DNA of 64,000 nucleotides, taken from assembly GCA_007644065.1 (NCBI GenBank), contig VJWN01000031.1, positions 270,736 to 334,735 on the forward strand, read 5' to 3'. Numbering within the stretch: the first letter of the stretch is position 1; each line of letters opens with the position of its first letter. The translations under genes were made by a program, and so were the position numbers. Shown piece by piece: positions 1 to 10,478 of this stretch. A model generated the notes under the pieces. That model was not told the DNA's origin and searched no databases. It saw only the letters and a list, made by a program, of their open reading frames with translations. Source of the stretch: Margaritispora aquatica. Its lineage: Eukaryota > Ascomycota > Leotiomycetes > Helotiales > Discinellaceae.

Positions 1-16
1 ACACACCCTCGACCAA

Positions 17-727
17 ATGCAACTTAACAGATTCCACCCCGCCAAATGGGTGCCCCAGCGGATCCGGCGTCTCCCCGCCGCCAACCGAGTCGCCTCCAGT
101 GCCAGCTTACGACCCGACATGGGAACCTTCATGATGTCGCTCTGGCGACGCCGGATCTCGGAGAGCTTGGTCCATGTCAAGAGCTTGAAGAAGGGGTATT
201 TGGTGAATTGTACGGACTGGGAAGATGCGATGTCCAAGACGCAGGTGGGTGCGTTTCTATATGTTGGCGATAATGCCAAGGATCCGGGACAGTGGGCTAC
301 GGTTGATGTGCCCTGGGGGTTGGAGGGCAAGGGGGAGAGCAGGAAGGTGCCGGTTTATAATCTGAGGGTTTTACTTGGGGATGAGGTTTTGGAGGATTTG
401 ATGGGTCGTGTTGATGATGTGGTTGGAGGTGAGAGTGCGGAGAAGGGAATGGGAAAGCGGATTCTAGGCGGCGAGATCGTAGCCCTGAAAGATAAGAGGG
501 TTACGCTTGATTTGCGGATGAAGCTTTGGAAGTTCAGAGGGTTCATGGCTGTTCCTGTGGCAGGGGAGGCGGAGCAGGAGTTGGTTTGGGGTGAGGATGA
601 GGATGGAGATGATGAGTGGGATGATGAGGGCGATTATGAAGATGAGGATGAAGACGAGGATAAGGACGACGAGGATGATTATAGGGATGAGGGGCCTGAG
701 ACTTCCAAGTTCGAACATCAGCGCTAA
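17..727 (+). CDS. Hypothetical protein with acidic C-terminus, probably 5'-partial
   Basis: Open frame of 236 codons from the first ATG, but the frame is also open back to the window edge, so the true start may lie outside. The middle part (about residues 50-185) looks like a folded domain with mixed charge and a motif around VHVKSLKKGYLVNC. The last 45 residues are almost only Asp, Glu, Gly and Tyr, a typical disordered acidic tail. I do not recognise the family. The first 100 bases also read plausibly in another frame as a Pro-rich stretch, so an intron or a different exon junction near position 130 is possible. The reading frame from about 150 onward is the confident part. Confidence 0.45.
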   Translation: MQLNRFHPAKWVPQRIRRLPAANRVASSASLRPDMGTFMMSLWRRRISESLVHVKSLKKGYLVNCTDWEDAMSKTQVGAFLYVGDNAKDPGQWATVDVPWGLEGKGESRKVPVYNLRVLLGDEVLEDLMGRVDDVVGGESAEKGMGKRILGGEIVALKDKRVTLDLRMKLWKFRGFMAVPVAGEAEQELVWGEDEDGDDEWDDEGDYEDEDEDEDKDDEDDYRDEGPETSKFEHQR

Positions 728-1264
728 AACGTAGACTATGGAATGTACCAGTATGTTTAATTAGAAACTGTGTGTACTTTAGGAGCATTGCTTAGATTGG
801 GAGACATCTAATGCGGAACAAGTCCGAGCATAATTAGAGATGCAAAACCTCCCTCTCTGTGTAGGTTCATTGTCTGAGTAAAGCCTTGAATGGAGCACAA
901 ACCGGACACTAAAGCTAAGCAATGAGAAATCTCAACCGAGTTACCAACAAGGCCAAAAAGTAACTTCAATATTGATAAATCCATCAGGGTGTGAAAGAAT
1001 TGGTTTGGTGAACGCTACATCCTAAGTGTCCTATCCTAAGTACCAACTGTTTCGGATACTTCTCATGAGCTAGGACTTGATTCCTGAGGCCTTAATGTTA
1101 TCATATAGCTCTTTATTTGGGCAGCGCAGCGTCTGTCTTCTATCATACACTAGTGCTCTATACTATAAGTAGACGGTCTTGATGTACAGCTTGTTTCACA
1201 ATAATCCATTCGACTACACACCACACCACACCACACCACGCACACTACAATTAACCCCAAATCA
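728..1264. other. Intergenic region between convergent genes
   Basis: No supported gene. It holds the 3' flanks of the partial plus-strand gene and of the minus-strand cysteine-rich gene. The right end carries a short CCACA microsatellite. Confidence 0.6.
1216..1239. repeat. (CCACA)n microsatellite
   Basis: About four and a half units of the pentamer ACACC/CCACA, directly downstream of the stop codon of the first cysteine-rich secreted gene (minus strand). Confidence 0.7.
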
Positions 1265-2036
1265 TCACCACCACCAGCCCAATCCAACCCAAACCACGAA
1301 GATGAAAGTCAAGAGTTTATTCTCCCCTAACAGCATTGCAGACGTGCCTGCACTAGCTCCTGCTGTAATGGAAACTGTTAACTTGCACCTGTTACACGCA
1401 GGCTTATGTATGCAGAGGGGAGCAGAACTGAGCTGAGCGTACCTTTCACGGTTGAATTAGCCGGTGGTATAGCTGACGTTGAGCCAGATGGAGTACTTGA
1501 AGCTTTCGTAGATGTTGATGTCGTAGGCGAAGTAGCAGCACTACCCGAAGCAACCGCAACAGCCGTACTCGACACTTTCTCCTTCTGGCTCGTCACCGAA
1601 GTCGAACTCGCTATAAATTCCCCACATACACTGGTCAGCATTCCTTCTCTCCTCTCCTCTTCACTGCTTCACAAGTACCAAACTCGCAACAGAGCACTCA
1701 CGCTGCGCAACAACAGCATCATAGCAGCTCACGGTATCATACCAATGGCATCCCGTAAGCGAGTACGGGTCCGTGTTGGACAGGAGACAGGTGTTGAGCG
1801 CGACGTTGCAGCTGGCTGCTGCGAGGGCGGTGCATTCGCATATGCCGCTTGCGACGGGGTGGCAGGTGCGGCAGAGGCCGTAGGCGAATTCGTTTTGGAT
1901 GCACTGTGCCGAAGGGTCAATGTGTGGCTGTGGTTGAGGAATTTGGTGGGGAGTGGAGATATCATCTTACGAGGCAGTATGCTGATACTTGCTGGAAGAG
2001 AAGGGACAAGGCGAGGATGATGTTGGGAATATGCAT
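1265..2036 (-). CDS. Ten-cysteine secreted GPI-anchored-type protein, paralogue 1
   Basis: Reconstructed from four exons: 2036-1971, 1903-1702, 1610-1443 and 1362-1265, giving 177 residues. Exon 1 is a signal peptide ending in Ala-Tyr-Cys. Exon 2 holds nine cysteines spaced C-x9-C-x2-C-x7-C-x-C-x7-C-x6-C-x12-C-x7-C, so ten with the exon 1 Cys. Exon 3 is a Ser/Thr/Ala linker, and exon 4 is a hydrophobic tail starting near GENKLL. The tail without a charged end suggests GPI anchoring at the plasma membrane or cell wall. Intron phases are 0, 1, 1, and the first two match the paralogues at 5683-6420 and 6877-7549. The fourth exon is inferred because its frame and residues match the end of paralogue 2; without it the frame ends at 1378. 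Function unknown; an extracellular cell-surface or effector-like role is inference. Confidence 0.78.
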
Positions 2037-3209
2037 GGCTTCGTTGCTCAGGGTTGATAGATGACCAATTTCCGTGGTGCTTTGGTATGGGAATCAGATT
2101 ACAAGAGGAGAGTCCACGGTGCTTTCAATTCTTTGTCGATGGTGACTCCGCCAAATTTTCAAAGATGGCTGGATATCAACGTCCTCTTGAAACCCTCCAT
2201 GTCCACACCAACAATGCAGTCTTAGATGTGCAACATCTAAGTCACACCTCCACGATACCTAACACCCACATGATCGAGCTATCAAACCAAATTCTCCCCA
2301 TGTCGAATTTCCGATAGAGCGCACTCGAGATCTGTCTTGCGACATATCGATAACGGGGCGAGCAGGGCGGATATCGTCATTTCTGGATGGACATGGGAGA
2401 TGAAATTGACTGGGAAGCCTCAGTCAGTGGCGTCGCTTGGAAGGGGCGAAGTCAGACATTTGGGTGGGGAGGTGAGATTGACTTCTCCGGTCTCAGTTCT
2501 ATCTAACTTTTTGACGAATCTGATATCAAATCCGAGATCTATCGAGGGGGAAAACTTATACAGGCTTGGGTTCTGTGGATATGTGCTAGGTGGGTTGTTT
2601 GATAGTCCGTGTCGGACCGCTAGAACGACTCGCTTGAATGGGATTAGATGTGTTAGAGGTGCCGAAAATGAAGTACCTGGATGAGCAGCGACAAGACGTA
2701 AAATTGCAGTGATATCCGCTATTTAGCCAGAAATATTGAACATATACAATAATCAACTACTACTCATCGACAGCAGTTCGATACGCATCACATACGGAGG
2801 TGAAAAGGGGTGTATTAAACTTAAGCGAGCTTCATGTATGTCATCTCATTCTACACTACCGAATGATGAAATGGTCCGGAAGCCCATCTCAATTATGGGC
2901 CTTTTATAAAACAAAGATTTTGAGTAGAATCTTAAAGGTAACACGAATTAGGACGTAAAAGTAGGGAATTGGGAACTGAACTGGAGAGAGGTGTTTTATC
3001 AAAACCAATACCATTTTGACTTATTTTTGGAACACAAATGAATGCAATCCGTGTTAGATTTATTAAAAACTGAGTACTGCTACTAATCCAATCACCACAG
3101 AGCCGGAACACCAAGCCACCCACTATCAGTACTACTTACCTATCTCCAACTATACAACTTTGGCATAAGCCCTAATAGTAATTATTTTAAAGTAGTCGAC
3201 TCATTTTCA
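2037..3209. other. Intergenic region
   Basis: Contains the promoter side of paralogue 1 and the 3' flank of the six-exon secreted gene. Open frames here (for example 2337-2684 on plus) show no domain, no signal peptide and no splice-consistent extension. Confidence 0.5.
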
Positions 3210-4695
3210 CTATATCGGGATGAATGTAAGGTATGCAGGAGTGACTGGAGCAGGAAACCTGCTATGGAATGCCTCAGGATCAGATCCAGCATAAAGGTGG
3301 TTTGACTGAATGAAAATCTGGAAGTTCGACGCGGCATCTGAAAGGTAATATTAGTCAGTCCTCCGATAATTGAGCTCAAGAGAGATAGATAGGCAGGGGA
3401 GAGAGAGTTGGACTTACTTCCATCTGTATTGATCCAGATTGGCGTTACGTGTCCTGTACCTAAATAATCCACAGTCCACTAAAATAATATATTAACCCCT
3501 GCTCTAACTTTCGCCCATTGTTCATCCTTCCCGAATTCGAAATAGGATTTGCAGGCCTGACGACTTACAACGGACGATTCACTCTGTTTGTCAAGGCTAG
3601 CGCTAGAGGAGAAATAGCTAGGGACGCTCTGTGGTGTACTTCCAGCCGGGGCTTTAAAGATTTCTATTAGCAACATCCTGACCGCTCCTCTGAAACTCTC
3701 CAGGTAATGCTTACTGTGACTGGTAGGATCTATATAAAAATAGCTACATAATAGTTAGCGATCTATCTCTATCGAGGAATAGTTGCTGTGGCATACTTTA
3801 ATGATCCAACTGCTGCATCAGAACTTGTGCTTTCCCGGCCCGACACAAACCCTAGGAATGGAAAGCCACCCTGAAGGCCGGTGGCTTTAAACTCTACACT
3901 TATCGCTGAAGTTGCACCAGCAAGGATATCGAAAGACACGACCAATGCGCTGCCGATATCTGGTGTAATCTGAGGTGTCCAGTAGCTCGGGTCGGGTTGC
4001 AAGTAACCCTGAGACACACCATCGACATCTACCCGCAATTTGCCTTACAGATTATTTTTTGTCAGCAAGTCAAAGTAAACAGCAACATTCCATACAAAAA
4101 CTGCACTGCAACAATTTCACTTGTGAAGATATCTGTCCTAGGATCCAGGTAACTAACCAGTTATAGTGATGATAGTTGCCGTAGGCTGCACCGATTCTGT
4201 TGTTGAAGACTGAGTTGTCGTCATTGTCGTAGGCTGAACCGTCACTGTTGTGGCTGTGATTCCCCAGCAAGAGCAAGCGCTAGAATACCGAGATGCAACG
4301 CTGCAGGCAGTGCTCGCATAAGTAGGAATGCTGTTTTGCACAGTGGTAGCTGAAAAGACGACTGTTTGCATGAAACTGGAGCAATCTGCCATCCTCACAG
4401 CCTTAGCTGGCTTTGCCTTGCCTTCCGCTCCTGTAACTTGGCGGAGGCAGTTCTAAGAATGTATCAGCGTTAGTTGTACCACTTCAACCATGGGCAAATA
4501 ATGAAACGCAGCAGACATCCGAACGTCGAGGTTATATGCTTGGGAATAGTTACATACGTTGGAAGTGCAGCTCTTACGCGCGAAGAGGTTGACCATACCT
4601 CCCTCAATTTCGCTACCTGGAACGACTCCTGGCAGAAGACTGCCAGAGGCGACGCCTGACACCAGCACAGCACCGAAAAGCATTTTCAGCTTCAT
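3210..4695 (-). CDS. Secreted protein, six exons, 325 aa, fungal family of unknown function
   Basis: Exons 4695-4558, 4452-4158, 4043-3797, 3677-3569, 3478-3418 and 3337-3210 join in a consistent phase. Residues 1-18 are a signal peptide (MKLKMLFGAVLVSGVASG). Residues about 46-105 form a Cys-rich head with the pattern NCLRQVTG...ADCSSF...C..ASRYSSACSCWG, a signature I associate with many secreted ascomycete proteins. A Thr-rich linker follows, then a beta-rich C-terminal domain with PFLGFVSG and, near the end, a WINTDG motif and a final hydrophobic strand. I know this architecture only as a recurrent fungal secreted family without assigned function. The exon 3/exon 4 junction is the least certain: two in-phase acceptors lie 12 bp apart. 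The gene sits between paralogues of the ten-cysteine family but is unrelated to them. Confidence 0.75.
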
Positions 4696-5682
4696 CTTGG
4701 ACCTTGATATAAATGGAACTTTCTTCGAGCTTCAGTTTTCACAGTCGTAATCAGAATCGAACATCACAGTCCACGAAGATGAGGAAGGAAAAATTTCCCA
4801 TCTCGATGTTGCTGCTAGGCTCCCTATGATAGCCAGTCTCAAATTTCTTTTCGCTAAGCTCGTTTGTTTGGAACTGCACTGCTAGTATCGGAAAACTATT
4901 TGGCTTCTGTGTTCGTCAGTTCCCCTTTCTTTTCCCCCACTAAGTTCTTCGTTTGGAGCCACGACTATATTGTCAGAAAATAAGCCTCCATTTGCTTTTT
5001 GCTGAAAAGGATCCTGCATCTGGAACTCTGGAGCCAAGACAGGAAATAAGTGGACTCATTTCATCTTAGATTTCCATTTCTTTTTCTCAACGTAGCTGGA
5101 TGAGGCTACGCTACTTAAAATGAATGAAACACAAGCCATGCGATCAGCACATTGAACAAATGCAACCACCCTGACTTCTCGGTTCATCCCGCATCTCCAG
5201 CCCTGCTTACCAAAAATGGCCCGCTAATGTCTCTACCAGTACAAAGGCAGGCATGCGGTTTCCAATTGTGACACTTTTTTACCACTATTGACTCGAGCGG
5301 TGCAAGAGTCAGCTATGTCTTACCACCTTATGGCGGGACATTCTGCACCTAGTCAAAGTTCCTTCTGTTATGCAAAGCAAGTTCAATACTCGGACTTCAG
5401 GCGGTCAGACATGACGTTCCCTCGTGACCATCATACTAGTATGTGATAGAATAGCAGAGTTCTGAATATAAAGTGAGTTTTTCGGATGTCAGAATCGTTA
5501 TTGATCAACAGGGGTTGCGCGCGTTGTCTTCAGTGACTAGTATTTATCAACTTATAGGGTCTTTAGAAGTAAGCGACCCTGACTTTGACAAGTCACAGAA
5601 CTAATTAACCGGGGTATATGATTCTATACTTTCTCCTTGCACACTTACTTCGACTTTTGTCATTTCGTTTGACGCACCACAC
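4696..5682. other. Intergenic region
   Basis: Upstream region of the six-exon secreted gene plus the 3' flank of ten-cysteine paralogue 2. No ORF with coding signs was seen. Confidence 0.5.
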
Positions 5683-6420
5683 TCAACCCCAAATCATCAC
5701 CATGACCAACGCAACCCAGACCACAAAAATCGAAATTAACAGTTTGTTCTCTAGTAACAGCGCTACAGATACCCCCGCACTTGTTTTCGAACTGGTAGCT
5801 ACCGCTGCGGCACTTGCGCTTGTTGCACTTGAGCTTCCCACCGTTGTGACAGCTGACGCCGTTTTCGCTTGTGAAACAGATGTCGCTTGCGAATTGGAAA
5901 GGGAGGTCGCTTGGGACACTACAGCGACCGATACACTAGATGATTTCGCAACCACGGCGGTAGCAGTCGACGATGCAGTCGTGATCTTAGTGGCTGCTGA
6001 GACTGATGGTACCGGTGCTATATCACGTTGCAAATTAGCATCACCTTCTCTTCACTCGTGTATGCCCATCCATCCAAGCGACAGGTTGATGGGAAAATCA
6101 CTTACCGCCACCAACATTCGCACAAGTGATGATATCAGATCCCGTGCAACCATTTGTCGCATACGGTGACATGCCTGCAATGACGCACGTCATGACACCG
6201 TTGGTGCACGCATCTGCCAGACCTCCAGTGCAAGAACAACTCCCATCAAGCATCACCACGCAGGTCTGGCAGAAACCAGCTGTGAATTGATTTGTCACGC
6301 ACTGAGCAGTCAGCATGTGTTGATTTGCCGTCACGAACTTTGAAGCGAGATGCGTACGTTACAGAAAGCCGATGCTTGGCTCGCGAGGAGCAGCATTGCT
6401 ATCACATTTGAAAGATACAT
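5683..6420 (-). CDS. Ten-cysteine secreted GPI-anchored-type protein, paralogue 2
   Basis: Three exons, 6420-6358, 6301-6106 and 6017-5683, give 197 residues. Exon 1 encodes a 20-residue signal peptide ending Ser-Ala-Phe-Cys-Asn and stops at a phase 0 GTACGC donor. Exon 2 holds nine cysteines with spacing C-x9-C-x2-C-x7-C-x-C-x7-C-x6-C-x12-C-x7-C. Exon 3 is a long Ser/Ala/Val/Thr linker ending in a strongly hydrophobic tail after LENKLL, as expected for a GPI signal. The cysteine spacing is identical to paralogue 1, and the 3' flanks (CAACCCCAAATCATCACC) are also alike, pointing to a local duplication. An AT-rich TATA-like stretch lies at 6511-6524, about 95 bp upstream. Function unknown. Confidence 0.82.
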
Positions 6421-6876
6421 GGTTGAGGTTGGTGAGGTTGAGGGAATGTTTAGAAAATCGCGAGGGAAACCCAAAAGCTGTAAACAACTACGGAAAGGCG
6501 CAAGGGACGCGATTTAAATATTTATCATGCACATTTAAGACAAATAACTCTTTCTCCTGCACTTTACCCAGCTGAAAGTCTGGCTAAGTGCTTGCCGGGT
6601 CATCATTGGTGGTTGAGTTGGCCAAGGCGCCAAGACAACACAAAAGCATTGAATCTAAGACATATGAAGGTGAAGTACCGGAGAAAGTCTGTTGAGGCTG
6701 AGGCGGAGAATTTTGGTATCTGCCTCGGCGTAAAGTGCACTTCACATTCACGCAATAAATGGACACCAGCACAAGGAGGTACACGACATAGGTAACGATG
6801 ACATGTTGTACTCGCTTAAGTTGATTGGCATTAGGAAAGACACACGCCTCGTCCCCAGACAAAACCCCTTGCGTCA
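6421..6876. other. Intergenic region with TATA-like element
   Basis: Between paralogues 2 and 3. The only visible signal is an AT-rich TATA-like run (6511-6524) in the right place for the promoter of paralogue 2. The leader just before its ATG is rich in CAACC. Confidence 0.4.
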
Positions 6877-7549
6877 TCACCAAAGCATAACAGCGACCAA
6901 GGGTACGAAAACTCCAAAGATCGCATGGCTTCTGTCGAGAGTCATAATGTTTCCGAGCGATTTGGCAGTGGGACTTGTGCTTGTGGCTGTAGTTGAGCTT
7001 GCGCTTCCTACCGATGCGCTTCCTACACTTGCTACTGAAGCACCCGAAGACTGCGGCCTTGCGATTGACACAGCGGTGGAGGCAGTTGAACTTGAGCCTC
7101 GCACAGCCGCAGAACTGGAAATGGCGACTTGAGGGGCGGTGGTGGCTTTGGGCTGAGATTGGACTAAGTCACGTTGCACATTAGCATAAGATCTCGGACG
7201 ATGTATATCATAATTTGACTATTCGCTTAAGTTTAGAAGGACTTACCAGCATCCATACAGATAATAATATCAGTAGCGCCACATCCATTCGACGAGATCA
7301 TGCCAGTCTGAACGCATGTCATGGCCATCTGGTTGCATATGCTTGCGTACCCAGAACCGCCATAACAGACACAACCGCTTCCATTAAGATCGCAAGTGTA
7401 GCAACTCCCACCGTAGTTGACGAATTGGCTTACTAGGCACTGCCATTTGTTAGTGAGGTAGTTGTAAAATAAAGAAGCAGACGTACTTGACAGTAGGCTA
7501 TCGCTTGGCCTGCAAGGAAAATAACCGCGAGAAGGGATGGTAGATGCAT
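6877..7549 (-). CDS. Ten-cysteine secreted GPI-anchored-type protein, paralogue 3
   Basis: Three exons, 7549-7487, 7439-7247 and 7163-6877, give 180 residues. The signal peptide ends Ile-Ala-Tyr-Cys-Gln at a phase 0 GTACGT donor. Exon 2 has the same nine cysteines with slightly longer loops (C-x11-C-x2-C-x6-C-x-C-x9-C-x6-C-x10-C-x7-C) and includes Gly-rich turns. Exon 3 is a Ser/Ala/Thr-rich stalk ending in a hydrophobic tail with no charged residue at the end, consistent with GPI anchoring. Both introns match paralogue 2 in position and phase. It is the most diverged of the three. A TATA-like run lies near 7608-7620, about 65 bp upstream. Function unknown. Confidence 0.82.
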
Positions 7550-8430
7550 GTTTAAGATTTAGGTTTGGAACTGAACTGGGTCGGAAAATCCACAAGGTGG
7601 GAACTCAAGGCATATAAACAAATAATTCAATCATTCACGGGACCATTTCCACATTCAAGCTTCTTTTTCAATTATGAAAGCCGACGGATCTGATAAGCGT
7701 TCATGAGTACGTCCGTAAAAGGTTAGGCGAGCCCGAAGTCTATTGGTCTCAAGATTCAATGCGGCGTTGATATTCAAGACATCCAGAGGTAAGGTATCGG
7801 TTCATGTACTTGGAGGCTGAAATTAAGAGCTGTGTATTGCAATGTTCTTCCCCATTTCTGCCAGCGTGAAGTAGTGTTTTAGAATGTGCGTTGGTCACTT
7901 GCACACCGCATTCTAGATAAGACTGTGACTAAGGCTGTGAACATAGCATTGCATGTAGGCTTTGCAGAGCTCTGGATTAGAATAAGAGCTCGATCTTTGG
8001 GTATGTCAATTTTCTATTTTTTTTTTTTTGAACAGAGAAGATAGTCCGGTACAGACAACCATGTCTTGAATGTAAAAGCAACGATAATTGATTAGCGAGG
8101 TTAGCCCAACTTTATCTTCGCTAAAGCTGGGATTTTGTTAACATAATACTCGGTTACCTCAAGAGTTCACGGGAAGTAACCAAGTATTATAGGTAGGTAA
8201 TTAAACATCGCAAGTATTAGAAGGAAGCTTCTAAAAGATCTTTTATTTCTGAACATTCCTAATGTCAGTGATATTTGAGTATATTCTAATACATTATCCT
8301 AATAATTTATCTCGTAGTGTATCTTCAATGATGATGAACGTAGCTAACGTCAAGGGGTGGGTATTAAATAGCAACATCTTGGTAACATTAAAATTTCTAT
8401 CACTGCGTAATCTTTGCCGAGAGCTGTCAG
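7550..8430. other. Intergenic region
   Basis: No gene seen. Contains a run of T (about 8019-8030). The right end abuts the relic signal-peptide exon. Confidence 0.5.
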
Positions 8431-8487
8431 CTAAGCTGCAGATGCCTTTGTTCCCGCAATGACCGCGGAGAGGGAAGGCAGATACAT
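8431..8487 (-). pseudogene. Relic first exon of a fourth ten-cysteine paralogue
   Basis: The 57 bases read ATG to TAG as a 18-residue signal-peptide-like sequence (MYLPSLSAVIAGTKASAA). It aligns with exon 1 of paralogue 3: both are preceded by the same leader (CTAAATCTTAAA) and share the start M-x-L-P-S-L-x-A-V-I. No cysteine exon follows in the next 200 bases, and a stop replaces the Tyr-Cys junction. This is best read as a truncated duplicate left by loss of exons 2 and 3. Confidence 0.65.
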
Positions 8488-8716
8488 ATTTTAAGATTTA
8501 GGACTGAAAATATTTGTAATGATACCTGTCTCGGCAGTCTTTAGTCACCTATTCGTGGCAATTGCGAGGGGTGGAAGGTAGGGGGGTGATTATGGGCAAG
8601 AACGTACCTACCTATGCGCTTTGAATTGCCTGTGATATAGATGAAAGGTGCCGACATCATGTTTATATTCCTGTTTTCGTCTCTTGGGGATTCTCTTCTC
8701 TTCCTTAATTGTAACA

Positions 8717-8920
8717 ATGCCACCCATCCGCCGCCCCCGCCGCGCGCGTGCCGCCCGTTACAACCCCATCATTATCAACAATCGTCCCGGAGAGAGTCTT
8801 GGGCGTAAAACTTCAAGTGCGCTCCCAGCTAAAAGCAATCTAGCTAACTCTGTTGCAGGATTCATCCTCATGGCTGGCCTTCAAGCTATCCTGGCCGGTT
8901 GTGCAGCCTTCACCGTCTAG
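8717..8920 (+). CDS. Small hypothetical ORF with basic N-terminus and hydrophobic tail
   Basis: A 67-codon ATG frame. The N-terminus is very basic (PPIRRPRRARAARYNP) and the last 20 residues are hydrophobic and end close to the C-terminus, which could be a tail anchor or a mitochondrial-type protein. No family is recognised and no introns are needed. Downstream bases are low-complexity A and C runs. It may be a real short gene or chance. Confidence 0.3.
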   Translation: MPPIRRPRRARAARYNPIIINNRPGESLGRKTSSALPAKSNLANSVAGFILMAGLQAILAGCAAFTV

Positions 8921-9950
8921 CCACACTAGCGCAGCCGAGGCGATGAAAAGCCTAAGGACTCTCGATGATGGTACTATCATTTCTCAACATCTTTACCATC
9001 ACTTACAACATTGCTACGACACAAAAAAAAAAGAAAAAAAACCCCCCCTCAGTTCAAGCCGCCGACTTGGGTTTGCGTCTTCTTGGTCCTCCCAAACGAT
9101 GTTCTCGATCCACATCTCATCAGATCCAAAAATCCCCCCTCAGTTCATAGGGTCCTGCTGGAGAAGCTTCTCGGGCAGAGTAAGACGAACCTAAGCATGA
9201 ATACCTTTCTCGGCCTGCCTTAAACCAAGCCCATGACTAAGTCTACAAGCAACACTCGGTGACGGCTCGCATCGGCAAGACCTCCAAAGTCCCAGTACAC
9301 TTCACTTGCCTTTGTGACGAGACAGCTACCACAAATCGGCGAACGAACTATCTCTTTAGCCACCCTGCACTCGAATCGTATCAAAAACCGAATAGTTCAT
9401 TCAAACACTAGTGGCCACAATTGGATCGATTTAGAAGCTTGCTTTGAAATTCCTGTTCATATTACTATACGACTACCAGAAAAACAGAGATACAGGTACT
9501 AGGAGCAAGAAAGCGGGACTCGGGAAATGCACAAGTCAGAAAGAGGTTTTTGAGATGATATGGTGATCTAGATCAGGCAGAGCTCAATTTTGAATGATGG
9601 ATGCTATGGTTAGTGTTCGGTGACGGCTGGTGGACCAGAAAGTTTTCCGACAATTATTGTGACAAATACCAATAATGGAGAGAAGAATATGCGGGAGGAG
9701 GGTGCCGAGTTACTTTAGATACATGTTTTGTAGTGTTTTGAAATGCTGGATTTGAGATCTGGGCTTAGGTTTTATTAAGACAATCATCTGGACGAATGAC
9801 GCTGCTAGCTGGAGTATGGAGGTCATTGAAGGATTGCGGAATTAGTTGGCAGACAGTTTCCCGAGATTTTTAGGATTTAATTGGAAGCGGTAGAGACTGT
9901 AGGGGTGAAAAAGAGACATGTACTTTGAGTTTCGAATTCGGTTGGAAACT
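8921..9950. other. Intergenic region with poly-A/poly-C runs
   Basis: Holds an A-rich tract (9022-9040) followed by a C run. The string CCCCCCTCAGTTCA occurs twice (about 9043 and 9134). Short frames here read through these tracts and are not credible genes. Confidence 0.45.
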
Positions 9951-10478
9951 CTACTGAAATCCATCACCCCAATCTTCGTTTTCCTTCTCTGCAGCCCTTT
10001 GTGTCTCATTTCTCCTTCTGTCTATACGTTCCAAGAACGAACTCAGCAAAACAACCGACCCAATAACTAACACTGGACCCGAACTGAATGCCGCAATCTT
10101 GGACTGCATTAACCGTCCTCGTTTTATGAACCTCCATTCCCGCTGGAAGAACTTAGTAAATTCCTTCATTGGAATTGCTTGATTTGGCGTTGGCTTTGGT
10201 TTTGGAGCATAGTAGGTACGGTTGTGGGTGTGAATGGGAGATTGGGTTGTTCTGTGATGATCGGGGTTGAAGTAGTATGTGTTCTGCACATTGATTTCTT
10301 CAAAGCACCCGAATGGAGAACGCGGGGATCGGCGACGGAGGATAGATCGTGAATAGTTGGTTTCCAATTGACCAATGTGGATGTGGATTATAATGGTTGA
10401 TTTAGAGGTTGATAATGGCGATGAACCAGAAGAGGACCTGTAGGGGAATCCGCCCATCCAGGCTGGAAACGGTGCCAT
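9951..10478 (-). CDS. Hypothetical single-pass membrane protein, 175 aa
   Basis: Uninterrupted ATG frame. The first 100 residues are Ser-, His- and Tyr-rich and look disordered. From about residue 104 there is an amphipathic basic segment (MKEFTKFFQREWRFIKRGR), then a transmembrane helix about 126-148 (SGPVLVIGSVVLLSSF), then a charged C-terminus ending DWGDGFQ. An internal ATG at residue 104 would give a compact 72-residue tail protein, which is an alternative start. The layout resembles small organelle membrane proteins, but no family is recognised. Confidence 0.5.
   Translation of the reverse strand: MAPFPAWMGGFPYRSSSGSSPLSTSKSTIIIHIHIGQLETNYSRSILRRRSPRSPFGCFEEINVQNTYYFNPDHHRTTQSPIHTHNRTYYAPKPKPTPNQAIPMKEFTKFFQREWRFIKRGRLMQSKIAAFSSGPVLVIGSVVLLSSFLERIDRRRNETQRAAEKENEDWGDGFQ

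Noticed and set aside
1406..2020. 204-codon plus frame opposite the first cysteine-rich gene
   Set aside because: Antisense of spliced exons that match two paralogues in cysteine spacing and intron phase.
2337..2684. 115-codon plus frame
   Set aside because: No recognisable features and no extension through introns.
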